Source: Hyphomicrobiaceae bacterium
GTDB taxonomy: Bacteria; Pseudomonadota; Alphaproteobacteria; Rhizobiales; Hyphomicrobiaceae
DNA: 64,000 bases
Reading direction: 5' to 3'
Assembly (NCBI GenBank): GCA_002919265.1
Contig: PKEY01000022.1
Coordinates: 55,843-119,842, forward strand
This document shows positions 1 through 7,555 of the stretch, piece after piece. A program made the translations under genes and the position numbers. The notes beneath the pieces are model-generated. The model ran no database searches and was not told where the DNA came from. It worked only from the letters and a program-made list of their open reading frames with translations. Each line of letters begins with the position of its first letter. Position 1 is the first letter of the stretch.

Positions 1-2121
1 GAGCAGCACTTTCGCCTGGGCAATGTAGCCCTCGCTCTGGCTGCGCAGAGCGTCGATGACGGCAACCGCGATGGCCGTGGCGCGATCCGCAAACTCTCCC
101 GTCTCCCGCTGAAGCTCGGCGGTCGCCAGACGAATAACCTCGTCCATCGCCGGCATGAACTCGTCGATGAGCATGCGCTCGAGCTCCGCCGCGTGTTCTT
201 CCGGCGTCCGCCCACGGGACCAGCTAACGAGCGAGCCGGGGGCTGCCAGATCGAACGCGATGGAATCCTCGACAGGCACCCGCACCGACGTGGGCCCGAG
301 GTATGAAGACGGTGCCTCAGGGAGACTAAGGTTGGGCGCACGGCGCAACATCGTTTCCCGCAAGGCGGGGAACACGTTGTGCGGCGTTGCGGCCAAAGCC
401 TCTTCCACGGCTCTCCGGGCTGCGTGCAGCTCTTCTTCGGCGCGTTGGCGCAAGATCTTCGTGTGGCATCGCCAGTGTCGCTTCGCGCGATTTTCAACGA
501 AGGCGGTCAGGAGCTCATTACCTTGTTCGCGGGCAAACTCTTCGAGAATGCGCGCTAGTCCGGTGTAAAGCCGCGAGCGGTAATCCGCGACGGCATCGTT
601 GAGAAGATTTTGATAGGCCGCGAGGTTGCGTTCCAGCTCACCCGCCACGGATTGGATCCGCGCCAGCTCACGCTTGACGCTCTTGAGCTCCTCAGTCTCA
701 CGGGACGCTGTGTTCGTCGCGCTTTCCGAAACGATGGCGAGTTTCACCATCTCTTCGCGTACCGAGCCTTCATTCACCTGCGCCAGCTCGGCGAAATAGG
801 CCGCGATCTGGCGGATGAGGTGCGCGCTGTGGCTCGTCAGCAAAAGCTTCGTCAGCTCGCGGCGAAGCTCGGGGAAGCCAGAGCAGATCGTGAGGATTCG
901 TCCGACCTGCCCACTTGGCAGCTCCTCTGTCGGCGAGCCGGACCCGTTGGATTTTACGTCAGCCGCGCGCAACGCGCCCTTGTGCTTGGCATACGCGCGC
1001 AACGCTGGCGTCAAGACCTCGCTGATCGTCAGCTTTTCGGCCTGCTGAGCCTCTGTGGCCCACTTCGAGCTGCCGGCTACAATCGGTATGTCCAGGGCGG
1101 GAAATTCCTTAGCAAGGGCCTGACGAACATTGGTGATGATTGCCCGCACTTCGTTGGCTGGATCGCGCAGCTCGTCAATGTGGTCGATGAAAACCAGAAT
1201 ACGTTCGCGGTGGAGCCCGCGCAGAACTCTCAGCGTCGCCAGTTCCGTCGTCGTCAACGGATGACGGGCGCTCATGAGGAATACGTAAAGTTCGGCCGGC
1301 TCCAGCGCGTGGCGCGTGATCTCATCCCGCACGAGGAACGGATCGTTGATGCCTGGCGTGGCGATAACGGTTACCGGAAACTTGAACGGCCCCTCCGAGA
1401 GCCACAAGTCGGCAGATTTCGTGAGATCGGCGAACTGTCCCGGGCCTTCAGAGGCGTCAGCGGCGCTGCTGCCGGGGCCGACGTAGCGTGCGAGCAAGTC
1501 TGACGAGATTTCGTCATAAGCGTGCTTTGCACCGAGCAGGCCGTCAAAGTTCTCGCCAAAGCGCTTTTCAGCCCGCTGCCGCATCGCATCGAGATGGCGG
1601 CGCAAAAGCTCGGGCTCGAAGCCCGGCACAAGCTGGTTCGTCAGTTCACGAATGCGGGCAGAACCGTTCGCCAGCTCATCCCAGTCTTTTCGCTCGAACA
1701 GCTGGAATTCTGCGACGGCGCCGGGGGCTTGCTTGCCGAAATGCAGCCGCAGCAAGGCGGTCGACCACGGGCTGAATTCCGTGGGCAGCAGATCGGGAGA
1801 TCCAATCAGTGCTCCAATGAACGCGCTCTGACGCGACTTTACCTGTCCGACGACCGCGATCTGGCAAACCTGATGCTCGAGAACGCGCATGGCGTCCCGA
1901 ACAAAGCTTGCGCCCGGATCGGTCAGCAGCTCTCCGAGTTTTGTGCCGTAGCTGATGAGCTCAGCACGGATGTCCTCAAGCGGCGCGCCAATTGGCTCCG
2001 CATCGGGCTGAGGGCTTGGAAATGGTACGGGCTCAAAGGCCTGTTCCGCCGCGGGTTCCGGAACCGGCGATCTTTGGTCGTCAGCAGGGTTCGGTTGAGG
2101 CAGTATGTGTACGTTCGACAT
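1..2121 (-). CDS. Dynamin-like protein with degenerate GTPase motifs (3' end outside window)
   Basis: The frame is open from an ATG at 2121 to the window edge, giving 707 visible codons with no stop. An AGGAGAGG ribosome site precedes the ATG. The fold signature is that of bacterial dynamin-family proteins: a VVGQVK P-loop start near residue 90, a switch-like region, a beta strand ending in ATPG near 254-257, and a long helical C-terminal half. The GTPase signatures are damaged. The P-loop reads G92-QVKS-R97-Q98-S99 where GxxxxGKS is expected, so the invariant Lys is Gln. The G3 motif DxxG is ATPG, and the G4 motif N/TKxD is D313-H-I-D316. It may not hydrolyse GTP. In other bacteria such genes often occur in pairs, so an active partner could lie beyond the window start. 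The family call is firm; loss of catalysis is inference. Confidence 0.8.
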   Translation of the reverse strand, partial: MSNVHILPQPNPADDQRSPVPEPAAEQAFEPVPFPSPQPDAEPIGAPLEDIRAELISYGTKLGELLTDPGASFVRDAMRVLEHQVCQIAVVGQVKSRQSAFIGALIGSPDLLPTEFSPWSTALLRLHFGKQAPGAVAEFQLFERKDWDELANGSARIRELTNQLVPGFEPELLRRHLDAMRQRAEKRFGENFDGLLGAKHAYDEISSDLLARYVGPGSSAADASEGPGQFADLTKSADLWLSEGPFKFPVTVIATPGINDPFLVRDEITRHALEPAELYVFLMSARHPLTTTELATLRVLRGLHRERILVFIDHIDELRDPANEVRAIITNVRQALAKEFPALDIPIVAGSSKWATEAQQAEKLTISEVLTPALRAYAKHKGALRAADVKSNGSGSPTEELPSGQVGRILTICSGFPELRRELTKLLLTSHSAHLIRQIAAYFAELAQVNEGSVREEMVKLAIVSESATNTASRETEELKSVKRELARIQSVAGELERNLAAYQNLLNDAVADYRSRLYTGLARILEEFAREQGNELLTAFVENRAKRHWRCHTKILRQRAEEELHAARRAVEEALAATPHNVFPALRETMLRRAPNLSLPEAPSSYLGPTSVRVPVEDSIAFDLAAPGSLVSWSRGRTPEEHAAELERMLIDEFMPAMDEVIRLATAELQRETGEFADRATAIAVAVIDALRSQSEGYIAQAKVLL

Positions 2122-2636
2122 GTTCGGTCCGCCTCTCCTAGGTTGCGTGGCTCACGCTCCCCGCTGCGCGCGGCCACGAGTGCGCCTCGACGGCTATGAA
2201 CGGTGCGCTGCACTGCCGAAAGGCGTGCTGTATGTTGGGGAGGTCGAAGAGAAGCGCTTGATGCCGTAGTCCGCCTTCTGACGTTCTCGCATACTGACAG
2301 CGAGCCTGCCGCCTGCGATCGCGGAAGATCCGGACTCACACACACACGCCACCCCCGGCCGTGATCTGCGAACTTCGGTCAAACGAGCGTTGACCACTGT
2401 CCCTTATCGGGACCCGTTACGGTCCAGAGTGTTAATGAACCGTAAATTGTGGCGTGGGCATGAACATTCGCTGCAATTGAAGCCTCCATTCGCGACAGCC
2501 CATCGTTGTCGACTGATCATCGCACAACTGCTTATTTGCCGTGGAGCTGTGCCTTGAGCAGCTCACCGTAGCTCGCCCGTCGCGAAGCCGCTAAACTGCG
2601 GCAGTTCGTTCAAGCGTCATGGTCTGTGAGGCGGGG
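2122..2636. other. Intergenic region between divergent genes
   Basis: About 515 bases separate the dynamin-like gene and pobA, which diverge. Open frames here are short and lack ribosome sites or recognisable products. It presumably holds both promoters, but no clear promoter, operator or RNA structure was recognised, and no pobR-type regulator gene is present. Confidence 0.5.
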
Positions 2637-3806
2637 ATGCGCACGCAGGTCGGAATCATCGGCGCGGGACCGGCTGGCCTCCTGCTCGGGCGACTGCTCT
2701 CGCTGAATGGCATCGAGAACGTTATTCTCGAGCGGCGAAGCGCAGCCTACGTCCTTAGCCGTGTGCGCGCAGGGGTGCTGGAACGCGGCACGGTCGAAGC
2801 GCTTGAAGAAGCCGATTGCGCCGAACGCCTGCGCCGCGAGGCGCTCGTCCATCACGGCCTGCAAATCGTTTTCGACAACCGCTATTTGCGCATCGACCTT
2901 CAAGCGCTCACGGGCAGCTCAGTTGTCGTTTATGGGCAAACGGAGATCACGCGTGATTTGATGGCGGCCCGCGAATCCGAAGGAAGCCCGACCTTCTACG
3001 AAGCCGAGGCAACGAAAATCGTCGATCCCGAAAGCGACCGACCAAAGATCATATTTCGCCACGCGGACCGAGATCAAACTCTCGAATGTGATTTCGTTGC
3101 CGGCTGCGATGGCTTTCACGGCATCAGCCGAACAGCAATTCCCCCATCGGTGTTACGTACCTACGAACGCGCCTACCCATTCGGCTGGCTGGGTGTGTTG
3201 GCGGACGTAAAACCTTGCTCGGATGAATTGATTTACGCGAGCCACCCACGCGGTTTCGCCCTTGCGAGCATGCGTTCACCGACGCGGAGCCGGTATTACA
3301 TTCAATGCCCTCTCGATATTCAGCTCGATCAGTGGCCGGACGAGCGGTTCTGGGAAGAGCTGAAAGAGCGTTTGGGGCCTGACGTGGCGGCACACGTGAC
3401 GACCGGCCCTTCCATCGAGAAAAGTTTAGCGCCGATCCGCAGTTTTGTTGCCGAGCCGATGCGCTATGGCCGGATGTTTCTCGCCGGCGACGCAGCACAC
3501 ATCGTTCCGCCCACGGGCGCGAAGGGTCTCAACCTCGCCGCTGGCGATGTCCGCATCCTGGCCCGGGCGCTCATCGCCTACTACAAGCAGGGGCTAACGG
3601 ATCTTCTGGACGCCTACTCCACTCAATGCCTCACTCACGTCTGGCGGGCAGAGCGCTTCTCCTGGTGGATGACCTCGTTCCTCCACACTCTCCCGGAAGC
3701 CGACCCATTCGCGCGGAAGCTGCAGGAGGCAGAGTTCGCGTATCTCGCGCGATCGAAAGCGGCGCAAACGGCGCTGGCGGAGAACTATGTGGGAGTTAGA
3801 CACTGA
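2637..3806 (+). CDS. pobA: 4-hydroxybenzoate 3-monooxygenase
   Basis: FAD- and NADPH-dependent hydroxylase that converts 4-hydroxybenzoate to protocatechuate, the entry step to the beta-ketoadipate pathway. The 389-residue product is close to the ~394 of Pseudomonas PobA and collinear with it. The N-terminal GxGxxG dinucleotide fold (VGIIGAGPAGLLLG) is followed by the family stretches RAGVLERG, YGQTEITRDL, the DG motif GCDGFHGISR, YPFGWLG, HPRGFAL and SRYYIQ. The second FAD motif, FLAGDAAHIVPPTGAKGLN, is intact. The start at 2637 is preferred over an upstream ATG at 2619 because GAGGCGGGG directly precedes it and the homology begins there. No pca ring-cleavage genes are adjacent; the lyase at 16234 is only a possible pathway partner. 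Confidence 0.96.
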   Translation: MRTQVGIIGAGPAGLLLGRLLSLNGIENVILERRSAAYVLSRVRAGVLERGTVEALEEADCAERLRREALVHHGLQIVFDNRYLRIDLQALTGSSVVVYGQTEITRDLMAARESEGSPTFYEAEATKIVDPESDRPKIIFRHADRDQTLECDFVAGCDGFHGISRTAIPPSVLRTYERAYPFGWLGVLADVKPCSDELIYASHPRGFALASMRSPTRSRYYIQCPLDIQLDQWPDERFWEELKERLGPDVAAHVTTGPSIEKSLAPIRSFVAEPMRYGRMFLAGDAAHIVPPTGAKGLNLAAGDVRILARALIAYYKQGLTDLLDAYSTQCLTHVWRAERFSWWMTSFLHTLPEADPFARKLQEAEFAYLARSKAAQTALAENYVGVRH

Positions 3807-3817
3807 GGAATAACTAC

Positions 3818-3851
3818 AAAAAAAAAACGCTCTCACACGGGCGTGAGAGCG
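3818..3851 (-). terminator. Rho-independent terminator after precursor peptide 1
   Basis: A perfect 9-bp stem (3828-3836 with 3843-3851) has a 6-base loop. Read on the minus strand it is followed by ten U residues (3818-3827). It ends the transcript of the small peptide gene at 3919-4023. From the other side it lies just beyond pobA but lacks a T-run in that direction. Confidence 0.85.
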
Positions 3852-3918
3852 CTCAGTATTCCGCCAAATTAACTTTCTCGATCGTACTTACTCTAGTGTG
3901 GTAGAGCGCGGTTAGCGC

Positions 3919-4023
3919 TTAGGAGTCCGGGTCTGGGTACGGCGGACTGATATAGTACTGGGCAGTAATGGCTGCCAGCTGCTCATGCTTGGTCAGCCGG
4001 GGCGCTTCATAGCTCCGCTTCAT
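3919..4023 (-). CDS. RiPP precursor peptide 1 (34 aa, lasso-type leader)
   Basis: A 34-codon gene with a strong GGAGG ribosome site nine bases before its ATG and a terminator shortly after its stop. It starts MKRSYEAPRLTKHEQLAAIT and ends AQYYISPPYPDPDS. The leader carries Y5-xx-P8-x-L10 and T20. With T20 set at position -2, as in lasso precursors, Tyr, Pro and Leu fall at -17, -14 and -12, the positions read by lasso B1 proteins. The predicted core is then QYYISPPYPDPDS, with Gln at position 1 and no Asp or Glu at 7-9. It therefore does not fit a lasso macrolactam. The last residue is Ser, matching the nearby peptide kinase. A second copy lies at 4535-4672. That it is a real gene is supported by the duplication, ribosome site and terminator; its maturation is inferred. 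Confidence 0.85.
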   Translation of the reverse strand: MKRSYEAPRLTKHEQLAAITAQYYISPPYPDPDS

Positions 4024-4105
4024 AGGTTGCCTCCTCTGGTTGAAACGAAACAATGCTGACTAATAAATGAGTCCTTATGCGGGTTGAAGGTTTTATTGCT
4101 AACAA
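3919..4105 (-). repeat. Duplicated precursor-gene unit, copy 1
   Basis: This unit comprises precursor gene 1 plus about 82 bases upstream and matches 4535-4753. The upstream parts share the ribosome site, a TTATT element and the block TTGTTAGCAANAAAACCTT (minus strand) at nearly the same distance from the ATG. Such conservation outside the coding part suggests a shared promoter or 5' leader. Confidence 0.8.
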
Positions 4106-4447
4106 TCCACAGTTGTGCTGGGTGTGTGGCAGATCTGACACGTCAATAGATCTGTTCATTTCGCCCGCTGAAAAACGAGAGGCTTTCCGTAACAAAGGGA
4201 TGTTCTTGGAACAAAATCTGAATGTGAGTCCGTTAATTTCAGCAGCGTTCTCGAGAATCGTCCCCCAGCTGCGCACGAGACATCTTGGGCATACAGCCTC
4301 CCGTCCAGCGTGAAGAATCATCAAGCGCAATTTTGAGGACCAAACACTCGAGCGAAACGGCCAAGTCGTAAACAGCGCGGTTTGGGCGCTGGTCAATGCT
4401 GGACTGACGTTCGCCGTTTTCGCATAGCTTATATCCCTCAAAGAAGC

Positions 4448-4475
4448 ACGCCCTCCGTCGGTGATCGGAGAGCGT
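4448..4475 (-). terminator. Hairpin downstream of precursor 2
   Basis: ACGC-CTCCG pairs with CGGAG-GCGT around an 8-base loop, with one wobble-type position (4448-4457 with 4466-4475). On the minus strand it is followed by GCTTCTTTG, a modest U-rich run. It could be the main 3' end of the precursor 2 transcript. Confidence 0.45.
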
Positions 4476-4515
4476 TCAGGGCCAAAGAACTTCTTATTAT
4501 AATTATAAAACCCGA

Positions 4516-4532
4516 GCGGCCAGCCTAGCCGC
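4516..4532 (-). terminator. Weak hairpin directly after precursor 2
   Basis: A 5-bp GC-only stem (GCGGC with GCCGC, 7-base loop) starts three bases after the stop of precursor 2. Minus-strand reading continues TCGGGTTTTAT. It is short, so termination here is uncertain. Confidence 0.35.
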
Positions 4533-4534
4533 CG

Positions 4535-4672
4535 TCAAGTATCATCGCCAACGTCGTCACCATCATCCCCTGGCGGGGGCGGCGGGAACGGCGGGCTGAT
4601 ATAGTATTGAGCCGTAATGGCTCCCAGCTGCTCGTGTTTGGCCAGCCGAGGCGCTTCATAGCTCCGTTTCAT
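4535..4672 (-). CDS. RiPP precursor peptide 2 (45 aa, lasso-type leader)
   Basis: Second copy of the precursor. The first 30 residues match peptide 1 except at three positions (T11A, A17G, Y29F). The rest is new: after FP the tail is PPPPPG followed by an acidic stretch DDGDDVGDDT. The leader motif Y5-xx-P8-x-L10 and T20 are kept, so cleavage after T20-A21 would leave a core starting QYYISPPFPP. There is no Lys in the core and no Asp or Glu at positions 7-9. The C-terminal residue is Thr, again hydroxylated as a kinase target would need. GAGGAGG precedes the ATG. Conserved front and variable tail is the pattern expected of leader and core. Confidence 0.85.
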   Translation of the reverse strand: MKRSYEAPRLAKHEQLGAITAQYYISPPFPPPPPGDDGDDVGDDT

Positions 4673-4753
4673 CAGTTGCCTCCTCTCGTTGAACCGAAGC
4701 AATGAGATAAATAACCGAGTTCTTTAGCTAGTTGAAGGTTTTCTTGCTAACAA
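4535..4753 (-). repeat. Duplicated precursor-gene unit, copy 2
   Basis: Partner of 3919-4105. The coding start, ribosome site and about 81 bases upstream correspond; the coding 3' ends have diverged in length and sequence. The two units are in direct orientation, about 430 bases apart, which fits tandem duplication followed by tail divergence. Confidence 0.8.
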
Positions 4754-4822
4754 CCATTGATTGATCATCGTATGTGACAGATGAGCCACGATATCGAGCA
4801 ATTGAGGCGCGTTGGTGCTGTT

Positions 4823-4847
4823 GCAAACACCGCTAGTGGGTGTTTGC
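4823..4847 (-). other. Perfect hairpin between the ACP gene and precursor 2
   Basis: GCAAACACC (4823-4831) pairs with GGTGTTTGC (4839-4847) around a 7-base loop, 72 bases past the ACP stop. No U-run follows on the minus strand, so it may be an RNA 3' stabiliser or a factor-dependent end rather than a classical terminator. Confidence 0.4.
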
Positions 4848-4918
4848 GCCTTTAGATGTAGATGCCGCCAAATGAACTTCGGGGACCACCGCGTCAGGTG
4901 ACGAAAACCACGCTGCAT

Positions 4919-5161
4919 TCAGCTTGCTGGCTCCGAGTACTTTTCTAATAGCGCCGCGATATCCGGGACGCTTTTCAGCTGAATGATTTCGTCGGCAGAG
5001 AGCGTTCGTTTGAGGTGGCTCTCCAGGCTAAGCACGATGCGCATGTGCCCCAGGCTGTCCCAGCCAGCAGCTGAACCCAAGGCAACATCGGGCGTAATCT
5101 CATGAACCGGGCGCTCGAGCGCGTCGGCCACAAGAATGCGAGCCTCCTCTAGGGTCGTCAT
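4919..5161 (-). CDS. Acyl carrier protein
   Basis: An 80-residue, acidic, helical carrier protein with the phosphopantetheine site in GWDSLGHM; the modified residue is Ser36. Length and motif position are those of a discrete ACP or PCP. Its ATG overlaps the stop of the GNAT gene upstream by four bases, and that gene overlaps the ligase likewise, so the three are translationally coupled. It would carry a carboxylic acid activated by the ligase and hand it to the acyltransferase. This is not the fatty-acid-synthesis ACP context (no fab genes). Function in RiPP acylation is inferred from position only. Confidence 0.9.
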   Translation of the reverse strand: MTTLEEARILVADALERPVHEITPDVALGSAAGWDSLGHMRIVLSLESHLKRTLSADEIIQLKSVPDIAALLEKYSEPAS

Positions 5162-5736
5162 GCTGCTGCCTCTCGCCTGTTCTTCTCAAGCCATTCATCC
5201 CTCAGCATCGAATAGACGATGATATCACATCGCTGTCTCGTTGCCGGATCTATCCCGTGCTGGCGCAGAATGCCCTCGCAGGTAAATCCCAGCTTCTGAT
5301 AATTGAAAATCGACGGGAAATTGCGGGCGGTCGGCATGCCCCACACTCGGGGGCATTGGAGCTGCTCAAAGATGAAAGCAATGACGGCGCGTCGGGTTTC
5401 CTGGACAACCCCCTTGCCCCACCAACGACGATCTCCGATCACGATGGAAAGCGTGGCCACCCGGCGCGAATCAACATCTACGACTTCCATACCAATCGGC
5501 TTATCCGAAACCTTCGGCCAGATTCCGAAATAAAATCTTCGGCGATTATCGGCCTTTTTGAATCTGCGATACCATTTGCGCCGGCTCCAAATGCCGGCTT
5601 CCAGCCCAAACGGGTTCATCACCTCTGGATCAAAGGACCACTCGTACGTATACCGCACGATTTGGAGCCGATTTAGGGTCCTGAGCAAAAAACGTTCCGT
5701 TTCAAGCCTAACCGGCTGTCCCGGCTTCCAAGTCAC
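5158..5736 (-). CDS. GNAT-family N-acyltransferase
   Basis: The 192-residue protein has the GNAT motif A around residues 99-111 (VIGDRRWWGKGV, giving the RxxGxG acyl-CoA pyrophosphate loop) and the late NYQKLGFTCEGILRQH segment typical of RimJ/RimL-like members. Such enzymes acetylate protein N-termini or small amines; some GNATs in RiPP clusters take acyl groups from carrier proteins. It overlaps the ACP downstream (ATGA) and the ligase upstream (ATGA), suggesting the donor is acyl-ACP. Both predicted cores lack Lys, so the N-terminal amine would be the only amine target. The family is clear; donor and acceptor are inferred. Confidence 0.85.
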   Translation of the reverse strand: MTWKPGQPVRLETERFLLRTLNRLQIVRYTYEWSFDPEVMNPFGLEAGIWSRRKWYRRFKKADNRRRFYFGIWPKVSDKPIGMEVVDVDSRRVATLSIVIGDRRWWGKGVVQETRRAVIAFIFEQLQCPRVWGMPTARNFPSIFNYQKLGFTCEGILRQHGIDPATRQRCDIIVYSMLRDEWLEKNRREAAA

Positions 5737-7190
5737 AAGCGAACCTCCCGGCCCAGCAACGCCGAGACCTTTATGCGAACTTCGCTCCGAACCTTTTTGC
5801 CCCGCTCATTGCGCGGGATATCGTTCAGAAAAATAATCCGCGATGGAACAGCTTCGCGGCGCAGGCGCTCAGCGCACCACGCTTGAATGGTGGCTTCAGA
5901 AATTCTTTGCCCGTTTTTCGTGACTACCGCAGCGACGACGACCTCCCCCGAAACTGCATCAGGTAGCCCGAACGCGCACACGTCCTGCACCTCCGGATGC
6001 TGCTCCAGGAGCAACTCGATTTCTTCCGCAGTCACCTTGATACCGGCACGATTGATCTGATGCTTTCGCCTGCCCAGAATTCGCAACTGTCCGTCCGAAC
6101 TAATTTCGCCGATATCGCCGGTTTTGAACCAGCTGCCGTGAAATGCGGCGGCTGTACTGTCGGGATCGTTCCAATAGCCATTCATCAGCGCGGGGTCGCG
6201 GAGAAGGATCTCGCCCTCCCCTTTTTCCGCAATGCTTCCGTCCTCTAGGAGGATCCAGCAATTGCCCGACCACGGACGGCCGACCGCCCCCTCGACAAAT
6301 CCGGCCGCTTCGGCACTGGTGCCTGAGATCCAATTCGCAGCCTCGGTCATTCCGTACATGTTGTAGACGTGTTTCGTGCCGGCCCATTCGCAAATTCCCC
6401 GCCACAGCGCAGCCGGCAAAGGTTCCGATCCCACGTGTATTCGTTTCAAAGTTCGACGATGCGGCGCCGCCGAAAGCTTGAGCCCGATCCGCCACATAGA
6501 GGGCACGGAACTCAGGAATGTCACGCCATGCTCGTCGATGACGGCACCGAGCTGGGCGAGGCCATCAACGCCCGGCTCCGACCACAGCAGGACGTCGCAA
6601 CCAGCGAGAAGGGGCGTGAGCGTGTTTCCGATCAATCCATGCCCGAAATGCATTGGGAGCGGAACAAGCGTCCGCGCCAGATTGGCCTTCCCAATGTGCG
6701 CGACATTGCTGGACAGTCGTGTCTCAAGCGCGCGATAGCTCAGCGAAACTCCCTTCGGTGCACCGGTACTTCCGGAAGTGAGGAGGAGTAGGGCTGGGCT
6801 GTCCGTCGGCGGACCAGACAACCCAACTTCCCGCTCCGCAGAATCCATCGACTGCAATTCTGCCGGGACACTTGGAATATGAGACGACTCAAGTTGGCCA
6901 ACCCAACAGCGCGGTTTGACCCAGGCACAAATTCGATTTCGTTCGAACGCGGTCAATGAAGGCGAAAGGACGAGCGCAGTGGCTCCTAATGCCCAAGTTG
7001 CGAACAGGTCAGCCAACAACACCACGCCCTCGGAATGGCACATGGCAACAATGCTGCCAGCTCCAACCCCCTCCTTCCGTAAAAGCCTAGATCGCTGTGC
7101 CACAGCCCGAAGCAGCGCTTGGTAATCGAGACATTGCCCCGAGCGGACGTCGATGACACGTGCAGTTGCCGGAATGAGATCGAGCTGCAT
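5733..7190 (-). CDS. Acyl-AMP ligase (class I adenylate-forming enzyme)
   Basis: Activates a carboxylic acid as acyl-AMP and passes it to a thiol, here probably the neighbouring ACP. At about 485 residues it is a stand-alone ANL enzyme. The ATP loop TSGSTGAPKG lies at 138-147, followed by VYNMYGMTEA (A5), KTGDIG (A7), the hinge ILGRRKHQINRAGIKV (A8) and a C-terminal ERGKK bearing the catalytic Lys. The ATG at 7190 is preferred; a TTG at 7223 in the same frame is possible, and neither has a strong ribosome site. It is the first gene of ligase-GNAT-ACP. The acid substrate cannot be told from the sequence; the enzyme is not an amino-acid-specific NRPS module with condensation domains. Confidence 0.88.
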   Translation of the reverse strand: MQLDLIPATARVIDVRSGQCLDYQALLRAVAQRSRLLRKEGVGAGSIVAMCHSEGVVLLADLFATWALGATALVLSPSLTAFERNRICAWVKPRCWVGQLESSHIPSVPAELQSMDSAEREVGLSGPPTDSPALLLLTSGSTGAPKGVSLSYRALETRLSSNVAHIGKANLARTLVPLPMHFGHGLIGNTLTPLLAGCDVLLWSEPGVDGLAQLGAVIDEHGVTFLSSVPSMWRIGLKLSAAPHRRTLKRIHVGSEPLPAALWRGICEWAGTKHVYNMYGMTEAANWISGTSAEAAGFVEGAVGRPWSGNCWILLEDGSIAEKGEGEILLRDPALMNGYWNDPDSTAAAFHGSWFKTGDIGEISSDGQLRILGRRKHQINRAGIKVTAEEIELLLEQHPEVQDVCAFGLPDAVSGEVVVAAVVTKNGQRISEATIQAWCAERLRREAVPSRIIFLNDIPRNERGKKVRSEVRIKVSALLGREVRL

Positions 7191-7555
7191 AAGTTCCGAG
7201 CGCCGTTGGTGGCTAATGCACAACCATTAGTTGCGCATTAGTCAAAGCACTTCAGTGACGCCCCCGTCAACGCATCGGACGTGAACCTTTCCGAAATTTT
7301 GTGGAGCCGATCCCAGGATCGGCAAGCTCAGTCACCCGTCAAAAGTGGCGGTTGGTGTCTGGCATGCAGTGATTTTCAACACCAAACCGGTGGCCTCCTC
7401 CAAACGAGCCGGGACCTTTGAGCGCTTGAGACCGTGCCCAACTTTCCACATTTTCCACAAAGACGTTGTGGTAGCAAAGGAAGCGAATAGCAATCTTAGA
7501 TTGCTCATCTTAATATCCCCCACCGAGACCAGCACAACTACAGGGGGATATTCCG
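7191..7555. promoter_or_regulatory. Divergent control region of the RiPP locus
   Basis: The ligase operon (minus) and the B1-B2-kinase operon (plus) start from this 365-base stretch. It contains one perfect palindrome at 7489-7505. Open frames here have no supporting features. No -10/-35 pair stands out on either strand. Confidence 0.5.
7489..7505. promoter_or_regulatory. Perfect 17-base palindrome, candidate operator
   Basis: AGCAATCT-T-AGATTGCT is an exact inverted repeat with a single central base. It ends 50 bases before the B1 start codon, where a repressor or activator site would be expected. No regulator gene lies in the locus. Confidence 0.45.

Larger units (their letters stand above)
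4106..4534. other. AT-richer spacer between the two precursor genes
   Basis: No gene could be supported. Two frames are open (4007-4441 minus and 4077-4313 plus), but neither has a clear ribosome site or a recognisable product, and each runs into the duplicated units. The stretch holds two hairpins that could end transcription of precursor 2 (4448-4475 and 4516-4532). The base composition looks more AT-rich than the flanking genes. Confidence 0.5.

Noticed and set aside
610..1503. Long plus-strand frames opposite the dynamin-like gene
   Set aside because: Antisense to a protein with clear family features; open only because of GC-rich codon bias.
4077..4313. A 78-codon plus-strand frame with a CWVC motif
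   Set aside because: Its start lies in the duplicated upstream region, it lacks a ribosome site, and the CxxC pair alone is not enough.
4007..4441. A 144-codon frame on the minus strand between the precursor genes
   Set aside because: It runs out of frame into precursor 1, has no ribosome site and no recognisable domain.
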